NCBI GenBank assembly: GCA_963847715.1
Contig: CAWKAZ010000006.1
Coordinates: 271,368 to 335,367, forward strand
Direction: 5' to 3'
DNA from: Acidiflorens sp963847715
GTDB taxonomy: Bacteria > Acidobacteriota > Terriglobia > Terriglobales > Acidobacteriaceae
DNA: 64,000 nucleotides
The notes beneath the pieces are model-generated. The model was not told where the DNA came from and searched no databases. It saw only the letters and a program-made list of their open reading frames with translations. Position numbers and translations under genes: made by a program. This document shows positions 50,322-58,739 of this stretch, piece after piece. The first letter of the stretch is position 1. Every line of letters starts with the position of its first letter.

Positions 50322-52739
50322 TTATTGCGGAGACGGGGAGTTAGCAGCCGCCTGTACCGCTTCCTGGCACGAGCCGGCGGCGGTTAACACTTTGTCAAAA
50401 GCTGTATCTGTGCGGAGCTTGGCCAGCAGAGGATCGGAGAGCAGATTGCTGTGGGCACAATAATTCTGTTCGACGGCACTCTGCAGCAAATGAAGAGCGG
50501 CCTGTTTCTTGCCGCAGAACGCGAAGAGTGATCCCTGGTAATACCAGGTCTCCGCGTCGGGCTCGGCGGGAAGGCTGGTTTCCGCTTCTTGTGCCATGCG
50601 GTCCAGATCAGTGGCCGGGCGCAATTGCAGGCAAGCCTCGAGCAGATCGCGATGATACCGCGGCGCAGTCGGCATTCGCTTCACTGCCTCGCGTGCCTCC
50701 GCAATCTTGCCTTCGCGAAGAAGTAGGGATGGCGTCATGTAAGCCGCCCACTCCGATCCGGCATCGAGGCGTATGAAATCCGCAGCCCGATCCATCTTAC
50801 CCAATTCCATGAACGCCCATGCACAAGAACGAAAAGCGAAATTGCCGGGGTCGAGGGCCAGTGCTGTATTGCATTCACTTGTGGATTGCTCAAGCATCCC
50901 CGCATAGCGGTACACATACCCCATCGTCATGTGGGCATCTGCGCTTTCCGGACGTCGCTTCACCAGCGCCTGTGCTTCCTGGTAAGCCTTCCCCAGCTCG
51001 CCGCGCTCCACACTGTTCTTGATCAGCTGTCCTGCGGCAACGACTCGATTCGGATCGAGCTTGACGGCGGTTTCCAGGGCTTTATTGGACCGCTGGAACA
51101 TCGGTTCGCCTCCGTCGGAATAGTCCGCGTCGTAGTAGCAACGCAGGCCGAGTTGTTCCCAAGCAGGCGCGTAGGTAGGGTCCACATCGACCACATGTTC
51201 CAGAACCGCGATGGCATCCTTATTCGGTGTAGCATCGTGCGGTAGCGCCAGACTATGCAGATAGAGATCGTAGGCCTCTGCGCTCTTCGGGCGACTGCCA
51301 GTATCCAGATAGCCGCCAGCCGCGCCAAGCGCCGGCAGTAACCCCTGGCGCATCTGGGCCGCCATCTGCGACTGCAGAGCAATCAGGTCCTGCGCGGGCG
51401 CAGTCACGTTGGTTTGCCAGAGAAGCTTGTTGCCATCTACTTGAATCGCCTCCAGCGTAATCAGTAGGCGGTCTCCTTGTTTCAGGAAGTGCCCGGTGAG
51501 AATGTTGGCAACGTGTACCTCTTTGCCAGCCTTCTGCGGATCGACGTCATTGGCCACAAATTTGCGCGTGATTGCCGAGGGACGAACGTCAAGTGTACGA
51601 GTGTAAGTAAGCGTGTTGGCAATCTCATCCGCCAGGGCGAACCGAAGGAACTCAACGCTGATGTCGCCGTTCATGTTTTGTAACGGAAGCACTGCAATCG
51701 TATTTTTCGGCGCGCTGCCACCCGTCATCTCCCGCTGTTTAAACCACCAGGCCCCAATGGCAACCAGCACCGTGAGCAACAACGCACTGACGCCCATCAG
51801 AAGATAGGTTGAAAACTTGCTGGTCGCCTGAAATGTGGTGGTAGCGATGCGATAAGGCAGGATCGGGCGTCGCGCCCCGCTTTTGGTCAGTCCCGATTGC
51901 GTTTCTTTGCGCAGCGACTGCAGATCGCCCTTCATCGCCTGTGCGTTCGGATAGCGATGTCCGCGATCTTTTTCCATCGCACGGCCGATGATGCCTTCCA
52001 GATCGACCGGAAGCGACGGATTGAGGCTCAGCGGCGAAACCGGCTTCTGGTTCAAAACAGCGTCGAGCGTGGTGATCACATTGCCGGTGGCAAACGGCTT
52101 TTTGCCAGTAGCCATCTCGTAGATCACGACTCCGAGAGAAAACAAGTCGCTGCGCGGGTCCAGTTCTTCTCCGCGCGCTTGCTCGGGCGACATGTAAACC
52201 GCGGTGCCTGGAATCACGCCGACCGCAGTGAGCGAATCTTCGAGTGCAGCTTCACTCGATCCTGGTTCGGGGATCGACTTGGCGAGTCCGAAATCCAGGA
52301 TCTTCGTTTGCCCGGTCTGGGATACGAAAATATTGGCTGGCTTGATGTCACGGTGAATGATGCCCTTGGCATGGGACGCTGTCAACGCATCGGCTACCTG
52401 AATGCTGATATCGAGGATCTCATCGACCTCCATCTTCTTGCCGCGGATCCGCTCCTTCAGGCTGACGCCTTCGAGCTTCTCCATGACAATGAAGGGATGT
52501 CCCTCGTTGTCGTCGATATCGTGGATGGTGCAGATTCCAGGATGGTTCAGCTGCGAAGCAGCGCGAGCCTCTCGAACGAAGCGATCCAATGACTTCTTGT
52601 CGTGGACCATCTCGACTGGAATGAACTTGAGGGCGACATGACGCGATAGGCGCGTGTCTTCTGCCTCATACACCACGCCCATGCCACCACCGCCGAGCTT
52701 TCCGACGATGTGATAGTGGGAGACCGTCTGGCCTATCAT
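50322..52739 (-). CDS. Membrane Ser/Thr protein kinase with TPR sensor part
   Basis: An 805-residue PknB-type kinase. The kinase domain (about 5-270) has the glycine loop GGGGMGVVYEA, the catalytic lysine in HVALKF, HRDIKPAN, DFGLAK and the APE-equivalent MSPEQARG. A membrane segment (LLLTVLVAIGAWWF) lies near residue 335. The extracellular part starts with a TolB-like domain (NTIAVLPLQNMNG) and continues with TPR-like repeats. The ATG at 52739 is used, because residues before it are not part of the kinase fold. It is transcribed toward the tricorn-like gene, 110 bp away. Confidence 0.9.
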   Translation of the reverse strand: MIGQTVSHYHIVGKLGGGGMGVVYEAEDTRLSRHVALKFIPVEMVHDKKSLDRFVREARAASQLNHPGICTIHDIDDNEGHPFIVMEKLEGVSLKERIRGKKMEVDEILDISIQVADALTASHAKGIIHRDIKPANIFVSQTGQTKILDFGLAKSIPEPGSSEAALEDSLTAVGVIPGTAVYMSPEQARGEELDPRSDLFSLGVVIYEMATGKKPFATGNVITTLDAVLNQKPVSPLSLNPSLPVDLEGIIGRAMEKDRGHRYPNAQAMKGDLQSLRKETQSGLTKSGARRPILPYRIATTTFQATSKFSTYLLMGVSALLLTVLVAIGAWWFKQREMTGGSAPKNTIAVLPLQNMNGDISVEFLRFALADEIANTLTYTRTLDVRPSAITRKFVANDVDPQKAGKEVHVANILTGHFLKQGDRLLITLEAIQVDGNKLLWQTNVTAPAQDLIALQSQMAAQMRQGLLPALGAAGGYLDTGSRPKSAEAYDLYLHSLALPHDATPNKDAIAVLEHVVDVDPTYAPAWEQLGLRCYYDADYSDGGEPMFQRSNKALETAVKLDPNRVVAAGQLIKNSVERGELGKAYQEAQALVKRRPESADAHMTMGYVYRYAGMLEQSTSECNTALALDPGNFAFRSCAWAFMELGKMDRAADFIRLDAGSEWAAYMTPSLLLREGKIAEAREAVKRMPTAPRYHRDLLEACLQLRPATDLDRMAQEAETSLPAEPDAETWYYQGSLFAFCGKKQAALHLLQSAVEQNYCAHSNLLSDPLLAKLRTDTAFDKVLTAAGSCQEAVQAAANSPSPQ

Positions 52740-53108
52740 TCCGGAAGCCTCAGTGCCGTCGGCGGTAATGGTAGGCCGTAGGCGGAATCCGGTCAACCCT
52801 TACGAGTGCATGGCTATGGAGATGGGAAGGCGCACGATCTCGCCGGTATATCTTGACCTTCCCGACCTGCACTTCTGGAGGATGCCGGAGAAAGATGGCC
52901 AGCCGAGTTAAGACCCGCAACCTGTTTTGCCGATCTAACAAGAGTACCTTCGCATACACGGGCTGTGACGATTTGCCTCTCCAGGAAAAGCATCGCTGTT
53001 GCTTATGATAGGTTGGGCGTTTTGTGTAGGTTTGTCCTAGCCAAATAGGGGGTATGGATGGGCGACCATTCGTTGTTTGATGCAGCGGAGGTCGGAGGTT
53101 CTACTCTC

Positions 53109-54062
53109 ATGCAAGTGCTCGTCGTCGATGATTCCGCCGTCTATCGAAAGCTGATCGGTGACCATCTTCGAAGCTGGGACTTTGAGGTCACATTGGCGGA
53201 GAGTGGTTCCGCAGCGTGGGAGATACTCGAGCACCCCGATGCACCCAAGCTTGTCCTGCTGGACTGGGTTCTGCCCGACCTCGACGGCATCGAATTGTGC
53301 CAGCGCATTCGTCATGCCGGCTCGTGTGGCAGTTACGTCTACGTCATCCTGCTGACCAGCAAAGAAGGCCGCCAGAACATGCTCGACGCCATGAAAGCGG
53401 GCGCGGACGACTACCTGGCCAAGCCCTTCGACGAAATGGAATTGAAGGCTCGCCTGCTGGTCGGCAAGCGGATTCTCGACTTGCAGGAAGAGCTGGTGTC
53501 CGCGCGGGAATCGATGCGGCACGCTGCCACGCATGACAGTCTTACCGGCTTGATGAACCGCGGCGAGATTCTCGAAATGTTGCAGCGGGAATTAGAGCGC
53601 GGACGCCGGGACCACAAGCCGGTAGGCGTGATTCTGGGCGACATCGACCACTTCAAGAATGTCAACGACACACTCGGACATCTGTTTGGCGATGAGGCGC
53701 TTCGCGAAATCGGGCGGCGGTTGAAGTTGCAGTTGCGCGTCTACGACGGCGTTGGACGCTACGGTGGCGAGGAATTCCTCATGGTTCTGCCCAACTGCGA
53801 TTTGCCGAACGCTGTACTGCGGGCCAATGAATTGCGTGAAATTATTAGCAAAACACCCGTGGTTTGTTCGGGCGAACAGAAGTCCATCACTATGAGCATG
53901 GGAGTTGCCGTCTCCGCCTGCGTGGGGAAGAGTGAAATCGAACTATTGCTGAACCAGGCTGATGCTGGTCTTTACGCGGCCAAGGAAAAGGGCAGAAACC
54001 GGATCGAACACTTCACGCCAGCCGCAAAGAAAGCTTCAACGACTCGCGCCCGCAAGAGCTAG
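53109..54062 (+). CDS. Response regulator with GGDEF domain (diguanylate cyclase)
   Basis: A 317-residue protein with a CheY-like receiver (D7/D8, phosphoacceptor D52) followed by a diguanylate cyclase domain. The active site is GGEEF, and an inhibitory I-site RVYD lies five residues upstream. The pattern is that of a phosphorylation-activated c-di-GMP synthase (compare WspR and PleD). GGAGG lies 10 nt before the ATG at 53109, and the receiver begins directly there; an ATG at 53058 would add 17 residues. No cognate kinase is adjacent. Confidence 0.92.
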   Translation: MQVLVVDDSAVYRKLIGDHLRSWDFEVTLAESGSAAWEILEHPDAPKLVLLDWVLPDLDGIELCQRIRHAGSCGSYVYVILLTSKEGRQNMLDAMKAGADDYLAKPFDEMELKARLLVGKRILDLQEELVSARESMRHAATHDSLTGLMNRGEILEMLQRELERGRRDHKPVGVILGDIDHFKNVNDTLGHLFGDEALREIGRRLKLQLRVYDGVGRYGGEEFLMVLPNCDLPNAVLRANELREIISKTPVVCSGEQKSITMSMGVAVSACVGKSEIELLLNQADAGLYAAKEKGRNRIEHFTPAAKKASTTRARKS

Positions 54063-54137
54063 ATTGGCTTCGTGCCATGCAGATCTGGCAAGTGTTAGCC
54101 TCTTGTTGCAGGCGCACTCTCCAGCGCTATTGCCAAC

Positions 54138-55214
54138 TTGCTTCCTGACCTTCCAACCCGAATCAAGGAGGTTGCCCGGCGCACCGGATTCGAGCTCTGC
54201 GGCATAGCGCCGATTCGGGACTTTGGCGAGTTGCGGGTCTTCCCTGCCTGGATTGCCGACGCCAAACATGGTGACATGAAGTACATGGAAGCCCGTGACG
54301 AAGCGGGCAACCTCAAGCGCGCGTCGCTCGCTCGAGTCGCTCCCTGGGCGCGCAGCGTGATTGTGTGCGCGCTCAATTACAACACCGCGCATCCGTATTC
54401 AACTCAGATCGGTGACGCAAGCGTCGGCTGGATTTCGCGCTATGCGTGGGCGCGCGAGGATTACCATGATGCGGTTCTCCGACGCTTGCGGAAGGTAGAG
54501 GATGAGTTGCGCTTACTACTCAACGCCTCCGAAAGTTCGCTCCAGTTCCGTTCGTACGTGGACACTGGTCCGCTGATTGAGCGCGTGTACGCCAAGTATG
54601 CGGGCGTCGGGTGGATTGGCAAGAATACCTGCATCATCAACCAGAAGCTTGGATCGTGGCTGTTTCTGGGAGTTATTCTCACTTCCCTCGAACTCGTGCC
54701 TGACTTGCCAGCGCCAGATCGTTGCGGAAAGTGCACACGCTGCATTGCCGCTTGTCCGACGGAAGCGATCACAGCGCCTGGAGTGCTCGACGCTCGGCTG
54801 TGTATTTCGTATCTCACGATTGAAAAGCGCGGCGAGATTCCCGAAGAACTGCGGGAAGGGATGGGACGACACGTCTTCGGGTGCGACATCTGCCAGGACG
54901 TTTGCCCCTGGAACCGCAAAGCGCCTGTGACTTCGGCGGTGGAGTTCGAGGCGCGCGAAGGGCTGGTGAATCCGACGCTCGACTGGCTAGTTCAGATGAA
55001 GGCGGAAGAGTTCCGCGAGGTCTTTCGCGGCTCACCCGTTCGCCGCGCCAAGCTTTCTGGATTGCGGCGGAATGCAGTGATTGCCATGGGAAACAGCGGC
55101 GACAAGAAGTTTCTGCCGACGCTGAAGGAACTCTGCGAAGATGCGGAACCAGTTGTCGCCGAACACGCGCGCTGGGCGCTGGGACGTTTGGACCCCTCTA
55201 GGTGCGGTCTTTAA
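54138..55214 (+). CDS. queG: Epoxyqueuosine reductase
   Basis: Catalyses the last step of queuosine synthesis for tRNA wobble positions, reducing epoxyqueuosine with cobalamin and two [4Fe-4S] clusters. The 358-residue protein has the QueG N-terminal catalytic part (GFELCGIAPI), RCGKCTRCIAACPTEAI and CDICQDVCPWN cluster motifs, and a C-terminal HEAT-like segment ending in EHARWALGRL. The TTG at 54138 is the best start I can see. No other que gene lies in the window. Confidence 0.95.
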   Translation: MLPDLPTRIKEVARRTGFELCGIAPIRDFGELRVFPAWIADAKHGDMKYMEARDEAGNLKRASLARVAPWARSVIVCALNYNTAHPYSTQIGDASVGWISRYAWAREDYHDAVLRRLRKVEDELRLLLNASESSLQFRSYVDTGPLIERVYAKYAGVGWIGKNTCIINQKLGSWLFLGVILTSLELVPDLPAPDRCGKCTRCIAACPTEAITAPGVLDARLCISYLTIEKRGEIPEELREGMGRHVFGCDICQDVCPWNRKAPVTSAVEFEAREGLVNPTLDWLVQMKAEEFREVFRGSPVRRAKLSGLRRNAVIAMGNSGDKKFLPTLKELCEDAEPVVAEHARWALGRLDPSRCGL

Positions 55215-55304
55215 GAATGAAAGACTTAGCGCGTGAAAAACGCCAGGTCTTTGAGGAATAAGAACTTAGCTGTAAAGTATTTATAAATCAATAAGTTAAG
55301 CGTT

Positions 55305-55479
55305 TTTTGGCGGAAGCGATCAAGGATGCGGTCCATGTCGCCAGCCTTGTCAGGGTCGGACATTTTCCGCTGCAAGGCTCCGAACTCGTGGTGGAGATCG
55401 CCGACGCGTCCGCTGCCTGCGATCGACGAGGAGCAACTGCTTGCCATACTGCTTATTGATGTTTGAGAAAGAGGATCAT
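55305..55479 (-). pseudogene. Remnant of an ABC-F ATPase gene
   Basis: On the minus strand, pieces of an ABC-F ATP-binding protein can be read in more than one frame. First comes the usual N-terminus (SSFSNINKQYGKQLLLVD). It is joined directly to an internal segment, IAGSGRVGDLHHEFGALQ followed by MSDPDKAGDMDRILDRF. The Walker A region between them is missing (roughly 70 codons), and the start region has one extra base. It is therefore a deleted, dead copy. The AT-rich tail (55225-55300) carries no further match. Confidence 0.7.
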
Positions 55480-55577
55480 TTTGAAGGGGAGGTCGGGGTG
55501 CCGTGCCTCTTCCAGTGTAGCGCGAGCCCATTCGACAGGCTCAGCGCAGGCTTTGGATGGGCCACCTATCCCACACC

Positions 55578-55859
55578 TTAGAATTTCTCTGGGAATTCTC
55601 TTGCTGCCCTAAAAACGGTTGCGACTTCAATCAACTCATCTTGAACCCTGTACACCACGCGAAAACGTCCAACGATGACTTCGCGAATTTCAGGTTCATC
55701 TCGCTCTGGCACAATACGTCCCGAGCGGGGGAAACGGATCAACTGCTCGACAGCAGAGAAGATTCGCACGACGGTCAGACCTGCATAATGCTCAGAATCT
55801 TTGGCAATGTATTCGCGGATAGCGTCAAGATCGCGCAGCGATTGTGGCGACCATAGAAT
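55578..55859 (-). CDS. RelE/ParE-type toxin, start codon ATT
   Basis: A 93-codon frame that reads as a full ParE-type toxin: WSPQSLRDLDAIREYIAKDS, FSAVEQLIRFPRSGRIVP, REVIVGRFRVVYRV. The frame has no ATG, GTG or TTG before GTG 55769, which lies in the middle of the domain. The expected start sits in TAATT, where the antitoxin stop TAA overlaps an ATT; in the second pair of this window the same join is TGATG. Either ATT is used, or the toxin has lost its start codon. It should inhibit DNA gyrase or cleave mRNA if made. Confidence 0.7.
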   Translation of the reverse strand: MLWSPQSLRDLDAIREYIAKDSEHYAGLTVVRIFSAVEQLIRFPRSGRIVPERDEPEIREVIVGRFRVVYRVQDELIEVATVFRAAREFPEKF

Positions 55860-56041
55860 TACAGCCCAAAGCGACGCTTGGCCTGATCGTGCGGAATGCC
55901 TTCCGACCTATCAAGCTCGGCCAACCCGGTTTCGACTTTCGCCAAAAATACGAGCCGTTCAATAGCATCGTCGATGGTGGCATTTGGCGGCATCGCCTGG
56001 AGAGCCTCGATAATGCGGTCGCGGGTGAATGGCTCCTGCAT
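55859..56041 (-). CDS. Antitoxin of the ParE-type pair
   Basis: A 60-residue protein of the small acidic antitoxin type that precedes RelE/ParE toxins: MQEPFTRDRIIEALQAMPPN, then the helix DDAIERLVFLAKVETGLAEL and a basic C-terminus ending in KRRFGL. No DNA-binding helix is obvious. It overlaps the toxin's probable start by one base. Confidence 0.7.
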   Translation of the reverse strand: MQEPFTRDRIIEALQAMPPNATIDDAIERLVFLAKVETGLAELDRSEGIPHDQAKRRFGL

Positions 56042-56227
56042 GGCTTAATTGTAAACACATTTTCGCGGCAGGTGGAACTACATGCATAACGACCGATACC
56101 CACGAGCCAGTATTTCAAGCAGCTGCTCTTGCCGGCCAACGCTTGGCACGCCTGGGATCGGCAAACAGAAATCAGGGATCGCAAAATTCACACTTGACAT
56201 TGACAGATAATCCACTACCATACGGTT

Positions 56228-56560
56228 GTGGATAAATTAGGTACAACGTTCGCCGCTTTGTCTGATCCAACCCGGCGGGCCATGATCGAACGACTCTCCC
56301 GTGGGTCTGCCTCTGTGCATGGATTGACGGAACCGTTTGCACTCTCGCAGCAGATGATTTCAAAACATATTGCCTACCTGGTGCGGGCGCGGATTGTGGT
56401 CAAGACGAAGCGTGGACGAGAGAGTGTGTGCACGCTTAGGCCAGCTGCGATCAAGACGGTCAGCGACTGGGCGATTAGCTATCGCCGGTTCTGGGAAGAG
56501 AGTTTCGACAAGCTGGAGGTAGTTGTGAACGAAATGAAAAAGAACGGAGATCAGAGATGA
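56228..56560 (+). CDS. ArsR-family transcriptional regulator
   Basis: A 110-residue winged-helix regulator starting with GTG: DKLGTTFAALSDPTRRAMIERL, then FALSQQMISKHIAYLVRARIV. It has no cysteine metal site, so it is not a classic metal sensor. It overlaps the SRPBCC gene by 4 bp (ATGA); ArsR plus AHSA1/SRPBCC is a recurrent two-gene unit. A role in regulating its own operon is inferred. AHSA1-type partners are usually small ligand-binding proteins. Confidence 0.9.
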   Translation: MDKLGTTFAALSDPTRRAMIERLSRGSASVHGLTEPFALSQQMISKHIAYLVRARIVVKTKRGRESVCTLRPAAIKTVSDWAISYRRFWEESFDKLEVVVNEMKKNGDQR

Positions 56561-57066
56561 CAAAAAACACAGCTAACGAAATCGAGCGGATGGTTGTCAC
56601 AAGAGTTTTTGATGCCCCACGCGAATTGGTTTGGAAAGCGTGGACAGACCCGAAATATGTGATGCAGTGGTGGGGGCCGAAGGGTTTTACTGCGCCCGTT
56701 TGCCAGATGGATTTTCGCGTGGGCGGAAAATCTCTCCTCTGCATGAGAACGCCAGATGGGCAAGAGTTCTGGAATGCGGTTGAATACCACGAGATTGTTC
56801 CCCAAGAAAAGATCGTTTCCTTGATGTACTTTTCCGACTCGAAGGGAAACAAGGTTGACCCTGCGCAATTAGGAATAGAACATGAGGCCATCGACGGTGC
56901 CTACGACGTGACCATCTTTGAGGATCTCGGAAAAGGCCAGACGAAACTCACCTTCATTGGAAATGAACCCATGGAGAGCGCGAAAAATAGCGGTCAAATG
57001 GAGGGCTGGAACCAGATACTCGATAAAGTTGCCGCGGTTGTTGCGGGGCTAGCGCAGGCGAAATAA
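56557..57066 (+). CDS. SRPBCC/AHSA1-domain protein
   Basis: A 169-residue helix-grip protein of the AHSA1 (Activator of Hsp90 homologue) type. RVFDAPRELVWKAWTDPKYV, WWGPKGFT, and the C-terminal WNQILDKVAAVV are typical. The fold has a hydrophobic ligand cavity. It is coupled to the ArsR regulator by an ATGA overlap. The ligand is unknown. A perfect 12-bp hairpin lies 34 bp downstream and could end the operon. Confidence 0.92.
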   Translation: MTKNTANEIERMVVTRVFDAPRELVWKAWTDPKYVMQWWGPKGFTAPVCQMDFRVGGKSLLCMRTPDGQEFWNAVEYHEIVPQEKIVSLMYFSDSKGNKVDPAQLGIEHEAIDGAYDVTIFEDLGKGQTKLTFIGNEPMESAKNSGQMEGWNQILDKVAAVVAGLAQAK

Positions 57067-57100
57067 GAGGTTGGAGTGTTGATGATTGTCAGGGCCTAAA

Positions 57101-57126
57101 AAGACCGGGGACCTGTCCCCGGTCTT
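57101..57126. terminator. Perfect 12-bp hairpin after the SRPBCC gene
   Basis: AAGACCGGGGAC and GTCCCCGGTCTT are exact inverses separated by CT. It follows the SRPBCC stop by 34 bp and precedes the next toxin-antitoxin pair. There is no T-tract after it. Its GGGGAC core resembles the dispersed GGGGACAGAC motif found elsewhere in this window. Confidence 0.6.
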
Positions 57127-57220
57127 CCTCGCTGGCTGCGATCAGGCCGTCCAGAAACTTTGGGGGTGAGTGCACAACGCCTCGTTGACAGCTTAAACTC
57201 GCCATCCTAGACTGGCAGGT

Positions 57221-57445
57221 ATGGAAGTCCATTTCACCCCCGAGCAAGAAGCGCAGTTAGCTCAAGTCGCCAGTCATGCGGGTACGGATACTGAGCGGTT
57301 GGTGAAGGATGCGGCCTTGCGTCTGCTTGAGCAGGACGCGCGATTTCGTGCCGCCGTGCGCGCGGGCATCGCGCAGGCCGACCGGGGCGAGTTTATCGAA
57401 GAGGAAGAGATGGAAGCACGCATCGAGCGGATGCTCAACTCCTGA
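57221..57445 (+). CDS. Antitoxin of a ParDE-type pair
   Basis: A 74-residue protein (MEVHFTPEQEAQLAQVASHA) with helical content and an acidic C-terminus (FIEEEEMEARIERML). It fits the ParD-like antitoxin group encoded just before a ParE toxin. Its stop codon overlaps the toxin's ATG (TGATG), which gives coupled translation. Confidence 0.8.
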   Translation: MEVHFTPEQEAQLAQVASHAGTDTERLVKDAALRLLEQDARFRAAVRAGIAQADRGEFIEEEEMEARIERMLNS

Positions 57446-57717
57446 TGCGTATTCGCTGGACCCCCACAGCCGCAGCGGACTTGCAAAACATCTACGACTA
57501 CCTCAAAGAACACGAACCTCATTTAGCCCGGCCCACTGTCATTGAAATCCGTAAATCTGCCCAGTCATTAAAAAAGTTCCCGCTGCGTGGACGCAACGGA
57601 CGTGAGGAAGGCACCCGCGAATTATTGCAGCGCCGCTTGCCGCATATCATCGCCTATCGCGTGAAGGACGATGCCGTTGAAATTCTGCACATCTGGCACC
57701 CAGCGCAGGACAGATAG
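57445..57717 (+). CDS. RelE/ParE-type toxin
   Basis: A 90-residue toxin of the RelE/ParE fold: WTPTAAADLQNIYDYLKEHE, then KKFPLRGRNGREEGTRELL, LPHIIAYRVKDDAVEILHIW. Its expected target is the ribosome-bound mRNA or gyrase. It starts with an ATG that overlaps the antitoxin stop by one base. Unlike the pair at 55.6-56.0 kb, its start is intact. Confidence 0.9.
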   Translation: MRIRWTPTAAADLQNIYDYLKEHEPHLARPTVIEIRKSAQSLKKFPLRGRNGREEGTRELLQRRLPHIIAYRVKDDAVEILHIWHPAQDR

Positions 57718-57860
57718 CCGGGGAATTTTCGGCGTCATCTCCACGATTCAGCAACGTATCGACGCTACTCTACCAGTGAGTGCCACATGTTCCTTGCCGT
57801 TGCTGCGCATCATGTGCTAAAGGGGAGACAGTAAGTACAGTGCAAGCACCCAGGTTTCGG

Positions 57861-57890
57861 AAATTCGGGGACAGACGGAAGTGACCCCAA
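57861..57890 (+). repeat. Dispersed GGGGACAGAC motif, copy 1
   Basis: The stretch AAATTCGGGGACAGACGGAA followed by GTGACCCCAA matches two further copies at 63239-63267 (same orientation, several changes) and 63334-63360 (inverted). The rest of 57718-57945 shows nothing identifiable. Confidence 0.65.
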
Positions 57891-57945
57891 ACTACTTGGC
57901 GGGTGGCCCGGCCTTCCGAAGCCACCACAGCCTCGGGTGCGACGT

Positions 57946-58416
57946 CTATTGCTTCTCGTAGACGTAAATCTCTTTGTGGTCGTCTGCTTCGTGAGTGAGA
58001 GTTCGACCTTCAGCCGTCAGCGTCCACGTATCGACGACGGGCTTAAGTCCCGTGACAACGACAGTCGCGTTAGGGATTTTTATATCCAGCGTGGATTCGA
58101 TGACAAGCACTGAGTCGTGCCAGCTCGCGCTCGAATTCAGTTGACCTGACGACATTTTCATCGAAGCGCGTTTCTTTCCATCCGGGGTGTAGGTTTCCGT
58201 CGACTTCTTGCCGTCGGTTTTGTAATGGAAAACAATTGCCGACTTCTTGTTTTCAATGACGATTGTCTCGGACTTGGTCGCGCTGTCCTTCGGAAGCGTG
58301 CTCTTTGCGACGTTGAGAACCCAAGTACCTGAGAAGTCGGGTGTCTCAGCAGCCATTGCGAACACCGAGAACATCACAGCGATAACTAGCGTAATTGGGA
58401 TTAGAAACTGACGCAT
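57946..58416 (-). CDS. Small secreted lipocalin-like protein
   Basis: A 156-residue exported protein with a clear signal peptide (ITLVIAVMFSVFAMAAETP). The mature part is beta-rich, begins DFSGTWVLNVAKS and continues with regular alternating strands, a pattern seen in small lipocalin-like or DUF-type beta-barrels. No enzymatic motif is present. It is monocistronic. Function is unknown. Confidence 0.7.
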   Translation of the reverse strand: MRQFLIPITLVIAVMFSVFAMAAETPDFSGTWVLNVAKSTLPKDSATKSETIVIENKKSAIVFHYKTDGKKSTETYTPDGKKRASMKMSSGQLNSSASWHDSVLVIESTLDIKIPNATVVVTGLKPVVDTWTLTAEGRTLTHEADDHKEIYVYEKQ

Positions 58417-58739
58417 GACAGTGGCCTCTGCTTTCGCGAGTGATTGTAATAGATTTCTCGCAACAAACGGTCGGAGTTAGAATTCCATCGCGAAAGGCGG
58501 GCCCGCCCGCCATATGCTTATTGATATTTGAGAAAGAGGTCATCTTGAAGCAGCAACTCGCGGCACGCCGCCTCTCCTAGTTAGCGTGGCCAGAACAATC
58601 ACCGGCCAACACTGGATATCTACGCCGAGCGGGCGGACGGAGTTATGAGTTCATGCGGCTGGCCCGCCCACAGTAGGTATATAGCAGGTATATAATTCGG
58701 CCCGACATAGTAAGTCAAAAGCAAAGGCAGGAGAAAAGA
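58417..58739. other. Intergenic region with an ABC-F start remnant and a -10-like box
   Basis: On the minus strand, from 58543 down to about 58510, the sequence reads MTSFSNINKHM. This matches the start of an ABC-F gene and the remnant at 55.3-55.5 kb; beyond it the match is lost. GGCGGGCCCGCC (about 58496-58507) is palindromic. TATAAT lies at 58691-58696 and GGAG about 6 nt before the GTG at 58740. Confidence 0.55.

Noticed and set aside
55226..55531. A 101-residue hypothetical protein on the minus strand
   Set aside because: The reading frame is explained better as a deleted ABC-F remnant; its N-terminal third is low-complexity and out of frame with the ABC-F start.
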